Shown here piece by piece: positions 44,717 through 55,805 of a stretch of DNA of 64,000 nt. Position numbers and translations under genes: made by a program. Under the pieces are notes generated by a model. It had not been told where the DNA came from and ran no database searches. It saw only the letters and a list, made by a program, of their open reading frames with translations. The stretch's first letter is position 1; each line of letters starts with the position of its first letter. Source of the stretch: Nothophaeocryptopus gaeumannii (taxonomy: Eukaryota > Ascomycota > Dothideomycetes > Mycosphaerellales > Mycosphaerellaceae); contig JASISA010000002.1 of assembly GCA_031771865.1 (NCBI GenBank), positions 186,001 through 250,000 on the forward strand. Reading direction: 5' to 3'.

Positions 44717-47030
44717 ATGGTTCTCAAAAGACCTACAAACACAATGATGGAGGATAAATCGCGCCCACACAAGTCTGCTAGAAGAGTCCTGCCAACGACC
44801 GTCACAACAGCATCTTCTCTGAAGGTCACGAACGTCGAGCACGGTGAAACCGTTCATCAAGCATGTTTGCTTCTCATCGGTGAATGTCCGACTTACGCCA
44901 ATTCTACTGAAGACTATATCACACTCAAGACCACGGACTTCATCCAGAAGAAGACGTCTACTACTTCTTGGCCCGTTGCCGATGGCCACTGGAAGGCTCT
45001 GGTGGCTTTGTCGTGCGGATACAACGGCATTAGCATCTCTCTCCATCATACTGGTGGGACGTCGGAGACTCTTACTTTCGCTGTGACCTACCAGCCATTG
45101 CTTCAGCTGCCGCCTTTGTATCTCGCCATCATGGTTGCCAAGGACTCGCCCCTGGTGATCGATTGTCCGCCTGCCAAGTATGGTGCTGTTTCATCGGCCC
45201 ATTCGAGTCTGGATGCGGCAATTGCGAAGCTGAGGACTACGGCTATGATGTGGCAGGCGCATGTTGCGGAGAATATGAGAGAGTTGGGATTGGGAAGGAG
45301 GGGTTTCAGGCTTGAGGTGGAGTGGGATGGCTCGAGGGGAACGAGTGTGGCCAAGGTGCATGTCGCTAGGTGTGAGAAGACTGTGGCGGAGCTGAGGTGA
45401 GTAGAAAAAGTCCTTATGTGGATGAGACTGGACTGAACAAAGTGATAGGGATCCCGAACTGCGCCGAAAGATGCAGATGCCCGGAGAGAACGAGGCTTAC
45501 TACCACATTTTCGAGCAGGCGCTCAAGGCGTACGGTCCGCCATTTCAAACCGATCACAAGCCGGTCGTTGCTGGCTTGATACTCGATACTCATTTCGAGA
45601 CACAGCAGAACCTGCTTCTGGGCAGTGGTGCTATGGGCGGTCATTTCCCACAGGAAATTAGCCTGGGTATATTCGGCAGCCATCTGACGTATTCATGGCC
45701 TTGCTCCATCGAAGGGGTCGCAGGATGCCTTTCCGACTCGACCGCGCCTGGTGATACGGTTTCTAATTATAAGAATCAATGTCAAACGATGGGCGACGCT
45801 TGCTCTGTCGGCCAAGGAGCTTTCATGCATAAAGTTGCGAAATCTTTTGGCGCCACCCGAGAAACGACTGGAGATATGGAGTGGATACATGCACACAACT
45901 GGCGCTCGATCTTCCTCGCGCAAGCTGGCTTTGATGAAGCCAATGGATCGAAGTGGAAACTGGAACATGCGTTGAACTTCAAGCGAAACTTGCACTTCAT
46001 CCTTCCTGGAGACGAGCGTCCGACACCAGATTTCCTAGCTGCCGACATCCATACTTCAGTCACACCTGCCATCGACGGCGACGAAGCGTTCAAGATCTTC
46101 TCCACTGCAGGTCTTGCTCAAGTCCGACTCATAAACGGCTGCACGACCAGAACCATCGACCTGCGCACCACAAGCTCAACAGGCAAATGTTCCGAATTCA
46201 GCATCACAGACTTTTCAGCCTACGATCGAAAGAAGGGCCTCGAAGTCACAGCCCTAGCAATGAACGGACAAACTGAGACAGTCGAAAACGTATGGAATCT
46301 TCTACCCAGAAAAGACTACATACCCATCCCAGGCCACTCAACCAAACTCCTCAAACGCTCCATCCGCTCTTCCCAATACGTCTCCTGGATCGAGAATTCC
46401 AATTGGGAAGACCTCCACCACTGGACCGTCCTCCTCACCAAACGCTCCGCAATCAACCCAGCCAGACTAGCTAGAGCAAACGCCATCGACCTCTGCGTAG
46501 GCTGTACCCTCGATGGCGCGGTCGTCTACTACACCGACGGAACGTCCGCTAACTGCGGACCTATAACCGACGGCCACGGAAACCCATTCACCTTCGGCGG
46601 GCATGCTTCCGAGAAGAAAGATATTCCCCGCGGTCCAGCAATCGTCAAAATCGAAATCGGGTCTCGTGGGAGTTGGGGCGGTCTCGATGGTGTACGCATG
46701 ACGCTCGATAATGGCGAGAGTTGGGGTGAGCTTAACGACGGGAAGCAGTGGGAGGGAGATGAAGGAGGGGAAGTAAAAATTCTGGAACCGGGGAAAGATG
46801 AGAAAATCATCGGTTTCTTTGGAGCTTGCGGACAACGTAGTTTCACGCAGGAGTTCGGAATTACTACTTGTCCGAAGGGATATAAGCTGCCGGATGAGGT
46901 CTATGATATGGAGGAGTTGCAGAATTTTAAGGAGAAGACGAGAGAGGAGGAGAGTGAGGAGGGAGATGAGGATATGGAGGATGAGGAGGAGGGGAGTATT
47001 GATTTGGGGAGTCAGGATACAATGGGTTGA
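44717..47030 (+). CDS. Putative zinc metallopeptidase-like protein with jacalin-like domain; zinc motif lost
   Basis: A 753-aa protein in two exons, 44717..45396 and 45449..47030, with a 52-bp GTGAGT-AG intron. It matches the fungal putative metallopeptidase family PF12044 (HGETVHQACLLLIGECP, WPVADGHWKALVALSCGYN, GSHLTYSWPCSIEGV) followed by a jacalin-like lectin domain from about 570 (SRGSWGGLDGVRMTLDNGE). In this family the metal site is HExGHxFGxxH; here residues 354-364 read HKVAKSFGATR, so the catalytic Glu and two His ligands are gone while the surrounding fold is kept. The frame is intact, so it is better seen as a pseudoenzyme than a pseudogene. The C-terminus is a Glu/Asp-rich tail. 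No signal peptide is seen. Confidence 0.82.
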
Positions 47031-47116
47031 GAATGGATTTGGTCAATCAACGTCCTGCTACAATCGATAGTCCACGTTCTACCACCCCCCTTTCATCGGG
47101 TCTCCTTTTGCTGTCC

Positions 47117-47473
47117 TGCTCTTTCATTCACTCCAGATACTCAGAAGACGACCACAATGCTTGCTTACAGGCGTTGAGAATACGAGACCCATCCCTCGTT
47201 CGTGCACTCCTCCCATGCGTCCACAAAAGCATCAACGATGTCTGAAGTTATGCCGCGTTTCGCGGGCGCTTGAACTAAGTGGCATCCTTGTTCGGATTTG
47301 AAGAGCTCAGAAAGGCCTTGCAGATGACAAGAAGCTCCAAGGTTTGCATTCAGCTCTTTCTTTCCTCTACTATTGCTTTGTCCCAATCCACCGGCACAAC
47401 CTGTCACCAGCTCTCTCGTCTGGCTGCTCTTTATTCCTCCCAGATGCTCAGAAGACCGCAGTGCTAACAGGCA
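47117..47473. repeat. Degenerate direct repeat pair (47117..47173 and 47425..47473)
   Basis: Both copies share TGCTCTTT, a CAGAT-CTCAGAAGAC core and a TGCT...ACAGGC end in the same order, with small gaps. The second copy contains the stop region of the minus-strand 2EXR-like pseudogene, so the pair may reflect a duplication of its 3' end. Confidence 0.5.
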
Positions 47474-48188
47474 CTGATATAATGCAAGTGACGTACGGGG
47501 TATGCATCGCAAGCTTCCAGAAATGCATCGTGATGATCCCGAAAATTTCATTGCCAGACTGCTCGCGTTCGATCTCAGCTTTCGTAGCGCAAACACAGCC
47601 TCGGATATGTTCCTCGTTTAGCGCAGGAGGCCGGGGCAGAGTGTAGATGTCGACCTTCCGAGTCAATCCTTTCTCCGAGAGCTCTAGCTGAACCGTGGAG
47701 CGACCCAACCATAGGTGATATTCACCAGGGAATTTGGAAAGATCGGAGGAGCCTCTGAATTACCACACATCTCGCCTTCGAATGCGGCATCGACAATGAT
47801 CTTCTTCAGGTACTTGGCGTACTTGCCCACTCGAGCCGGCCAAGTCTGAAAAAGGGAGAGGTCTCCTGGGGACGATGAAATCGCGGTATCGGTTGGTGAC
47901 TTTGAAGCTGTTTTCGGCGTAGTAGATAGACAAGACCTCCTGGCGAAAGGTCTTGCACGTAGCGGAGATAGTGGGCTGTGGTGTGAAGTCCCGCCTCAAC
48001 CTCCCAAGCGGCCATGAGATAATTTCAACGGGCTTGTCTGAGACTACCGCGTACTGAAAAATGCGGTTGCGAAGTTCGCCAGGCACATCGCCGAGACTCT
48101 TCCTCGAGCTTGAAGTGTTGGAGGCGGCAGCGGCCATGTCAACCAGTGGGGAGGCGACGTCGGCGTGCTGCTGCTGAGAGTCTTCCAT
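47448..48188 (-). pseudogene. Broken F-box/2EXR-like gene
   Basis: Coding-like segments lie in three successive frames on the minus strand. The first (48188 to about 47850) starts at ATG and has SLGDVPGELRNRIFQYAVV and CKTFRQEVLSIYYAENSFKV, typical of fungal F-box-like/2EXR proteins. The second (about 47850..47772) reads TWPARVGKYAKYLKKIIVDA. The third (about 47768..47448) ends ISVPVSTAVF. No GT-AG intron of normal size links them: the pyrimidine-rich CTTTTTCAG before the second segment has no acceptable donor within the frame. Two frameshifts in a decaying gene fit best; sequencing error or unusual splicing remain possible. Function of the intact protein would be unknown. Confidence 0.5.
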
Positions 48189-48543
48189 CGTCGGTGCCGC
48201 AGTGATGGCGAGTCGAAGTGCTTAGGTGATTGGCAGAGAGCAGAAGCGCGTCTACGAATGGGTGCAAACGGCTTGGTGTTGAGCTTGGCGTTCACATGCT
48301 ATGTTCGAGAAGCCTCTCTTTTTGATACCACCTCGTATCAGCTCACGCGGCTCAGTGTTGGCTGGAAGAAGCAGTTTTATTTGCTCTGATCCTGTTGCTT
48401 CTCAAAACAAGTCGCGACCTTCGCTCCGACTTCTCGCTCTTGCAAGCAGTTTCTGTACCATGCGCACTGATGTCCGCAGTACTCCAATCTTATCCAAAGT
48501 CTTCCAATATCCTTTCGAAACTCCTCATCCCAAAAAAACAAGC
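48189..48543. other. Short intergenic region
   Basis: It lies upstream of the 2EXR-like pseudogene and downstream of the WSC gene; both are on the minus strand. No feature is seen. Confidence 0.35.
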
Positions 48544-49134
48544 TCACAGGAACGCCGCAAAGAGCATAAACACAAACGCCGCGAATCCATACCAGGTCGC
48601 CTGTCCTGACACCAAACTCCAAGCTACTCCAGTCTCCGAGCTCGAGGTTCTGTTGTACAGCGTGATCGCAAGCTGTCCTCCACAAATCTCAGAAGAGTTC
48701 CCGTTGCAGGCGTATACGCATCGCGCGGTCTCGTTCAGCTTCTCGGAAGAGGCGGAAAGATAAGGAGAGCAGTAGCATTCGCGCCCGTACTCGAGGCCGG
48801 CGTACTGTGCGCCGGCGTGTGCGCAGTAAGAGAGGCAGGAGTTGATCGTCATCGTGTTGTTCGCGGACCACTAACTGTCAGCCTGACATATCGTAAAGCA
48901 TTGCTTCCGCATGCTACTTACGAAGTTGCCATTCTGGCCCAAAGCCCGCACTCCTCCAGCATTCGGAATATCGACTGTCTCGTTCCAGCACCCGACGTAG
49001 GAGTATCCATTCGCGCTCGCAACCGTCGTCGCGCTCGGCGCCGCAGTCGTCGGGTTGACAATCGTCTGACTCTGCGCCGTCACCAATCCCGCGAAGCTCA
49101 AAACCAACGCGCCCAAGAGCGCTCGCACCAACAT
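48544..49134 (-). CDS. WSC-domain cell-surface protein
   Basis: A 179-aa protein in two exons, 49134..48922 and 48870..48544, with a 51-bp intron (GTAAGT, GGCTGAC branch, TTAG). The N-terminal MLVRALLGALVLSFAGLVTA is a signal peptide. One WSC domain follows (YVGCWNETVDIP... NNTMTINSCLSYC, GRECYCSPYL, CNGNSSEICGG) with the conserved eight Cys; the splice restores the central part. The last about 20 residues are hydrophobic (WYGFAAFVFMLFAAFL) with no cytoplasmic tail, so a GPI anchor or simple membrane anchor is likely rather than a Wsc1-type sensor, which has a long Ser/Thr stalk and cytoplasmic tail. The domain binds carbohydrate in related proteins. Confidence 0.9.
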
Positions 49135-50238
49135 GGCGTCGTCGTCTCTTCCCAATATTATCTGGAAGACATGAGGTTCCAAGTATCGGTCAAGAGGAAG
49201 GGTCTACGTTTCATAACAGGAACGAGCGGCTGAAAGACTCTGTTATTTCGCTATGCGAGCTTCGAGTCAAAACGATAGACTTGTGAAAGGACCAACTCTC
49301 TATCCAGCCAAATCCCAAAAAAGTCCAGAGCTGCGCACGCACAACAAGCAACAGATGCACGACGGCGACCCGAGAGACACGGGACTCCGGGAACCTTTAT
49401 TGGCGTGAGGTGTCGAAAGCTTGGCTCTTGTCTTGAAGTGAACCCTATTTATAGCGTGGAATGCTGTTTGGTACGAGGGCTAGGGGAAATAGTCGTTGCC
49501 GGGTCTCAGAACATGTGCTCCAAATTCAACCAGGTTTCTCGACGACTATTGCAGTAGAGACCACCAAATTCGCACAGTAGAGACAACTAGCTAAGCGCTA
49601 TAGAATGGCATAAATCTTGTGTGATAGTTCGTCCATTCAGTAGTGCTAAATATATGGGCATCTAACAAGTTTCTGGAGACCCGGCAACGACTAGTTCGGC
49701 CAGCCCTCGGTACAAAGGACGATTGTTGTCTTCTGCCAGCGAGAAACATGCCCATCGTGGGCGGGCATGTCGAAGCCATGGAGGTACAGATAATATCACA
49801 ATGGTTGCGCGTCGTTGAAAGAAAGTGCCACGGGAGGGAGACTGTGGCTGATGGGCTGTGCTTGCTTGGGCCGGCCGAGTCGGAGATGTTGACTTCAGCT
49901 CCAAAACACCGCTCCGCGAATGCTCCTGCTGCTTTCATAGCCCTTCTTCTCAGGCATCCAACAAGACTCCTTCAAGACTGAGACTCTTATACATGTTGTG
50001 TTACGATGGCTGATGATGCTCAGCTCGCTACGGACCCGAGCTCGGCCGTGCCAGATATTGAAGGCAAATAGATAGGGCAAGGCAGTAAGTATGGCATTTG
50101 CTATGTCGATATAAGGATAAACGAAGGGCAGCAACGATACATGGGAGAGAACAAATCAGCCACAAGCAACTTCCTTACTCAGAAGAATAACATACAGAAA
50201 CCAAACACCCATACAGATTCAGAAGCACATCCAGCGAA
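49135..50238. other. Intergenic, about 1.1 kb, no gene recognised
   Basis: It lies between divergent genes and should contain both promoters. Overlapping frames near 49591..49981 have no supporting features. Confidence 0.4.
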
Positions 50239-51477
50239 ATGCCACTCCAAAACGTCGCCATCATTGGAGCAGGTCTCTCAGGTCTCTCCCTCGCCCTCTT
50301 CCTCCAACAGCAAAACATCAAGACCACAATCTACGAGCTACAACCAGATGGCCAACGCAGCGAGGGAGCTGTCATGCTCTCTCCAAACGCCCTTCGCACC
50401 CTCGACAAGCTAGGTGTCTACTCCAAAATTGAAACCAAAGGCTTTCATTTCAGGGACCTGACATTCTGCAACAATGACCACAAATTCCTCGACAGCTACG
50501 AAATGGGCAATGCGGAGAAGTTCGGTTACGATGCTCTTCGAGTTTATCGGCAGGGCCTCCTCGATGAGCTGAAAGCCATGACCTCTGAAACAGGAATCCG
50601 GATCATCTACAACAAGAAGTTCTCCCAAATCATCTCTGAGGACTCATTCAGGGTTACCTTCTCCTTTACAGACGGCGAGACCATCACATCCGACCTGCTC
50701 ATCGGCGCCGATGGAATCCATAGCACAGTCCGCAAATACCTCGCACCAGAAATTACACCTACCTTCTCAAACATCATGGCCATCACCGCAGGCATCCCAG
50801 CGTCTGGCATCACTCTTCCCTCATCAAACTACTCCATGCCAGTATCCATCTCTGGCCCAGCAGGGACATTCGTCCTCGCACCCCAAAACCCGGCCGGATC
50901 GGAGCTCCTCGCGGGAATCCAATATCGCACCCACGATCGCTCACAAACTGAATGGAAAGACCTCTGGGCCGATAAAGACCACCTTTATTCAATCATGACA
51001 GCAGGATACAAGAATTTCAACCCAACCGTTCAATCCGCCATGGACGCTATTGGTAATGCGGAACAAACCCTCTCCATCTGGCCTTTCTACACCGTTCCCA
51101 AAATCCCCACCTGGTCCTCGCGTGCCTCGCGGGTAGTGATACTAGGTGACGCCGCGCATGCTATCCCAACAGCAGCAGGACAAGGCGTGAATCAGGCTTT
51201 TGAGGATGTACACGGTCTCTCTTTGCTCGTGGACGCCGTAAACGAGCGCAAGAAGCAGTGGGAAGATTGTCTGGCATGGTGGCAAACGTATCGGCAAGAG
51301 AGGATTGATCGGGTCCGAAGTTTGACGATGGAGATGAATAGACGCCGCGAGCCAGGTTGGAAGGGGGATGGAGCGGGGGAGATGGATAGTAGTTGGTTGT
51401 TTGGAGTGCAGATTGAGGAGGATGTGAAGGAGTGGGTGGAGGGAAGAGGACATTGTACCAAGACAAAACATGTATGA
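50239..51477 (+). CDS. FAD-dependent aromatic monooxygenase (salicylate hydroxylase-like)
   Basis: Class A flavoprotein monooxygenase of 412 aa in one exon, using NAD(P)H and O2 to hydroxylate an aromatic or related ring. The FAD-binding Rossmann motif is AIIGAGLSGLSLALFLQ at residues 7-23. The DG motif is LLIGADGIHSTVRKYL near 154-169, and the second FAD motif is VILGDAAHAIPTAAGQGVNQAFED near 300. Substrate cannot be told from sequence; salicylate, 3-hydroxybenzoate and secondary-metabolite monooxygenases share this pattern. No signal or membrane segment is seen, so it is cytosolic. Neighbouring genes do not form a catabolic cluster. Confidence 0.9.
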   Translation: MPLQNVAIIGAGLSGLSLALFLQQQNIKTTIYELQPDGQRSEGAVMLSPNALRTLDKLGVYSKIETKGFHFRDLTFCNNDHKFLDSYEMGNAEKFGYDALRVYRQGLLDELKAMTSETGIRIIYNKKFSQIISEDSFRVTFSFTDGETITSDLLIGADGIHSTVRKYLAPEITPTFSNIMAITAGIPASGITLPSSNYSMPVSISGPAGTFVLAPQNPAGSELLAGIQYRTHDRSQTEWKDLWADKDHLYSIMTAGYKNFNPTVQSAMDAIGNAEQTLSIWPFYTVPKIPTWSSRASRVVILGDAAHAIPTAAGQGVNQAFEDVHGLSLLVDAVNERKKQWEDCLAWWQTYRQERIDRVRSLTMEMNRRREPGWKGDGAGEMDSSWLFGVQIEEDVKEWVEGRGHCTKTKHV

Positions 51478-52061
51478 TAATGTGGGTATTTAGAGTCGGG
51501 TATCTCGGTTTTTGTAATCCTGAGCATGTCGTTTAGGAAGGAGCGGAAGTTGACGTAAGTGGGGCATTGCACGTGAAGACAAACGCGTGGAGGAAACGGA
51601 TGAACATCAGCTTGCAGAGCCTCGTGCACCAGCCTTGACCTCTGTTGTGTTCACGACAGTATGTTTGCATGTGATCTGGAAAGTGAGGAAACAGAGTAGA
51701 ATCCATTAATAAGCATTCAATCAAGCTCCTTAACTCGCAGTCCATGTGTAAAGCAAAAGGTGGTGCCCGTGAGTGAGAAAATGGTGTCAATCCTCGATGC
51801 AAAACTTCTCGTCAAACCGTTGCAACATAGCATATGCCGCCTAAAGCTACTTGGAGGGAGGCGCGAGCTTTCAACGCCTCCCGTAGCCCGCAGAGACCCA
51901 TCAAGACCTCCGCCGCAAGCAAAGCAAATCAAGCACCCCCAGTTGTCGTGTGTGGTCGTACCAATGTGATGCTACCTCAGGATTTTTTTCATGCCATCCC
52001 GGAGTCAAGCCGTCCGTCATATTTCGCCATCGTCTATTCCTCCACTTCGTCGCTCTGGTAT
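51478..52061. other. Intergenic between convergent genes
   Basis: It contains the 3' UTRs of the monooxygenase and the E2 gene. Nothing else is recognised. Confidence 0.4.
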
Positions 52062-52810
52062 CTAGATGGCATACTTTCGAGTCCACTCCCGGGCGGTGGC
52101 CTCGTATCGCGAGCGGTCTGTCTTGTAGACGTGTGCAATCTCGGGCACAAGCGGGTCGTCTGGGTTGGGGTCTGTGAGCATGGAGCAGATCGAGAGGAGG
52201 ACTAAGGGGTCATATGTCAGCTTGTCATGTTTCTCCACCATCAAGGTATCTCTCGGCTTCGCCGAGTTCTTTGCGTGTGGCCGTACCTTTAGAGATGGTA
52301 AGAGCAGGGCTCCACTGGTCTCTGAGGATATCCAAACAGATGCTGCCGTTGCTGTTGATGTTGGGGTGGTAGATGCGGGTGGTGAAGTTGACCTTCGGTG
52401 GCTTGAACGGGTAATCGGTCGGGAAGTGGATTGCGAGGAAGAAGACGCCGCCGGAGTATGGTGAGTCGCCAGGGCCCATGATGGTCGCTTGCCAGTGGAA
52501 CTACAAAGCACATGTGTTAGTGTCTCGCCGGTTTGCTGTGTTGCGCTCTCGAGGAGGGGTGATCTGCATACCAGGTCGTCGCCGATCGGTCCTGCGCTGC
52601 AGCTGGAGGGCGGGTCGCTATTTCCACGTCAGTACACCTGCCTTGAGGCGGTTATGAGGCTCGCCATACCGTCCAAGGTCCGTAAGCTCCCTGAAGAAAG
52701 TCAGCATATGTTGTTTCTGCGAGTCCCGATATGGAGGATTGCGACGTGTGCCTCGTGATGGGAAAGGCCATGGAGGGGTAAACGTACTTGTTGATTCGCT
52801 TCAACGCCAT
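52062..52810 (-). CDS. UBC4: Ubiquitin-conjugating enzyme E2, UBC4/5 type
   Basis: E2 enzyme for bulk turnover of short-lived and abnormal proteins. It has 147 aa, exactly the family length, in five exons: 52810..52788, 52690..52670 (a 21-bp exon), 52617..52572, 52500..52287 and 52201..52062. Introns are 97, 52, 71 and 85 bp. The spliced protein begins MALKRINKELTDLGRDPPSSC and continues with FHWQATIMGPGDSPYSGGVFF and YPFKPPKVNFTTRIYHPNIN in turn. The active-site Cys is in GSICLDILRDQWSPAL and the end is TREWTRKYAI-like (REWTRKYAI). Intron-rich 5' ends are usual for this gene in filamentous fungi. Confidence 0.97.
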
Positions 52811-54165
52811 GGTGTTTGTGGTATGTGTGTTCTGTGGTGGTAAGGGGATGTATTCGTGGTTTCCGAACGTTGTTCGGGTTGGTGGGTGGTATGTGTGGTG
52901 GTGAAGATTGGAAGTCAGAGAAGAGGACTGGGTTGACGTAGAGCCAAGACGCAGACTAGCGTTTACGGGCCGCTCTTTGTTGCCGCTGCGAGACAGACAG
53001 GCACGAGGCTTCACGGCTTCACACGGGTCGTCGTGAATGCCGTAGGCGTCTTTACTGTGAATGTGACAAAGCCTCAGTCAAGATTTGCAATGAAGGAAAA
53101 GCGACTGACGAAGATCATGGACGATGGGCAGAAGAAGCACTCGGGCTGATGATGTGGCGGATTCTATTTGTTGCATCAGTCATCATGCCCAACCTAACCC
53201 AGCGCAAGGATACCCGCTGGCATGGCGCCTACGAACCTGCCCGAGCACAGCCTGACCGAATGGAGCCTCTCAAACGAGCATCACCAAGAACCTCTCGCTC
53301 CGCCGACACCTATCGGAAACGCCGTACAGACGACACCGCCAGACTGCGTCATTCCTGATCCAACAGTCATTCACATGCTAGCCAAGACAGACGCCTTTCC
53401 TGTGCCTCCCAGACAGCTGGAGGTGATTGAATGGATGCTATGGCTTTCAAGAATAAGTGAAACGTGAAGTGATATATGGTCAACATCGCGTCCGAGGGCA
53501 AGAGCGTGGCTGTTCCTATCAGTATGGCTTCACCTCCCATCGGAATAACATCGCGAGCTGGGTGATGCTGCGTGTTCAGAACGAGAACACATTGTCCCGT
53601 ACGCCCTTCGCGCCCATCTTATTGCTTTCTGAGCCTACACACGGTCTCCATTGATGTCAAGCATATCCTGGGAAAGAGGGCGATCGAGGTCTGTTGCTGT
53701 GGTTCCTAAATTTCCCAGAGCTGCGCGGCAGTCGTCTTATGTTGAGAGAAGAGCAGGAAATAGCGCAAAAGACAACGGAATACCGATCGTGTTATCCTCT
53801 GGCCGCATCGACGTCCTCATACCCCTATTGACACCCTTTCGGTGGATATGGCTCTGCGGTGGGCTTCTCCGCCGATTCCCCTCTGTAGGATCAGCGAGCG
53901 TGGCCTTCCAACATCTGCCAAACCCTCATCGCGATGAGAAGCTGCCCGCCTCTCAGGTCATGGCATGTCCGAGATACAGAACTACATCGGCCGAGAATGC
54001 GAATACTGCAATACTACATCGACTTCCCAACTCCTCTTTGGAGGAGCGGGGTTCATGGTATGATGATCCACTGCATCGGCATTTGATGACTTTTGAGACT
54101 TGAGAAGGCTGTATATATGACAATGGCTGGGCTTGCTAGTCTTGTGCAACAGCAAGAACTTAGAC
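52811..54165. other. Intergenic, about 1.35 kb, no gene recognised
   Basis: It holds the E2 promoter. A 150-codon plus-strand frame at 53651..54103 shows no domain and a composition unlike real genes here. No RNA or mobile element was recognised. Confidence 0.4.
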
Positions 54166-55805
54166 ATGTTGTCACTACTGATCTCTTTTGCAGTTGTTGG
54201 AGCGCTTGCTTCGCGCATCCGGACACACACCAATGACGCGCTAACTGTCCGCACTCGTACTGGCATCTTCCAGGGCATGTTAACGATACTTATCCTGATG
54301 TTCATCAGTTCAAATGGATTCCATACGCGAAGGCAAGTTTCTTCAACGAAATGGGATGCATCGAGCTCAATGGGATGACAAGCCTCCGATTGGCACAAAA
54401 CGCTGGACCTAGCCTGTACGTCTCGACAACTCTCCCACACTTCATGACTCTAGCGTATCTGGCCCTGTATGCTCGCAGTATGTGTCTGCCATACTGACCG
54501 TCTGGGCACTCAATGTGACTGGAAATTTCGTCGTGAACTACGGCGAATCACTTCTTGCAGGAGAGGTGGCGCAAAACTCTGCAGAAGACCGTCTCTCACT
54601 TGCGGTCTGGACGCCGTCAAACGCGACTGTCCACTCAAAGCTGCCGGTCATCATTTTCATGAGTGGCGGCGGATATGTGACTGGAGGTATCAATATACCA
54701 ACGCAAGTGCCAGCCAACTGGATCCACAACTCGCAGAGCCATATCGTTGTAACGATCAATTACCGCGTCAACATCTTCAGCTTTCCAAATGCGCGTGGAT
54801 TTGGCAATAACAAGAGCTTCGGTCTTTACGATCAGCGAATGGCTGTGGAATGGGTTCACGAAAACATTGCAGCTTTCGGAGGCGATGCAGAGAAGATCAC
54901 TCTCTGGGGGTCAGAGCGCAGGTGCTTCCACGACGAACCAATACCTCTTCGCTTGGGCTCACGATCCCGTCATTCGCGCTTCAGTATCAAGCAGCAGCTA
55001 CGTTTCGGCCGCGCATCCACACAAGATCCCAGCGGAAGCCACTTCACCTTTGTCGCCAAAAGCCATGGGCTGCGACTTCGAGGATGCTGATCGAGAGCTT
55101 GACTGTATGAATAGAATCCCAATGCCACGAGTCGAGAATTTCGTCGGACAAGACCAAGACAACTCCACGCTGCTCAACACGAGCCAGCCCACAAGATCAT
55201 TCACGAGGCAAGTCGACAACAAACCAATCTTTACAGACACCGACTACATGACTCGCTACTCCACCGGCGGTATCGCCCACATACCCAAAATCTTTGGCCA
55301 TACCTCTAGTGAAGCCTCCGCTCTCGTTGCTTATCCTCTGCACAATCTCACAGCTGGCCCTTACGAAGCTGCCGTGTATTCGCAAACGCTGGATACAGTC
55401 TGCCAAACACACAAGATGTGCGTCCTTCGAGCGCAAAATGGTCTGTCCACGTGGCGCTACGAATGGGCGGGCAATTTCAGTAATATCTCTCCCCTGAGTC
55501 GGTGGCTGGGCGCGTACCATTATAGTGATTTGTACATGTTCTTCGGCACTTATCTCACTGCGCCTGGGGAGATCACGTCTCTGGAAGCGAAGACGAGTGA
55601 GATCATGCAAGGGCTGCTGTTAGACTTCGTGAAGGACCCAACTTCACTTTCAACACATGGCTGGCCGGAACATGACGTTCTAGGAGCTAATGGAGGCAAG
55701 GTCGCCAGATTTGGCGCTGATGGGAAAGAGGTACGGTTTGTGGATGGGGATGTGGTTGAGGGAGCTTGTTACTTGCCGAATGTCACATTTGATATGAGTC
55801 CTTAA
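54166..55805 (+). pseudogene. Carboxylesterase type B pseudogene
   Basis: Remains of a secreted type B carboxylesterase. It begins MLSLLISFAVVGALASRI (signal peptide) and TVRTRTGIFQG, then shifts frame near 54275-54285 to DTYPDVHQFKWIPYAK. A GC-AG intron with perfect donor AAG|GCAAGT (54333..54382) leads to PPIGTKRW, which is followed by an in-frame TAG at 54410-54412. The body then runs to EKITLWG, where a run of five G (54906-54910) shifts the frame exactly at the nucleophile elbow; one G fewer would read GQSAGA. Downstream the frame is clean to the stop, including the family blocks WRYEWAGNFSNISP and GAYHYSDLYMFFG (catalytic His). Three separate lesions make a functional product unlikely. 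I describe the breaks only. Confidence 0.8.

Noticed and set aside
53651..54103. 150-codon plus-strand ORF
   Set aside because: No signal, domain or splice support; composition is unlike the real genes in the window.
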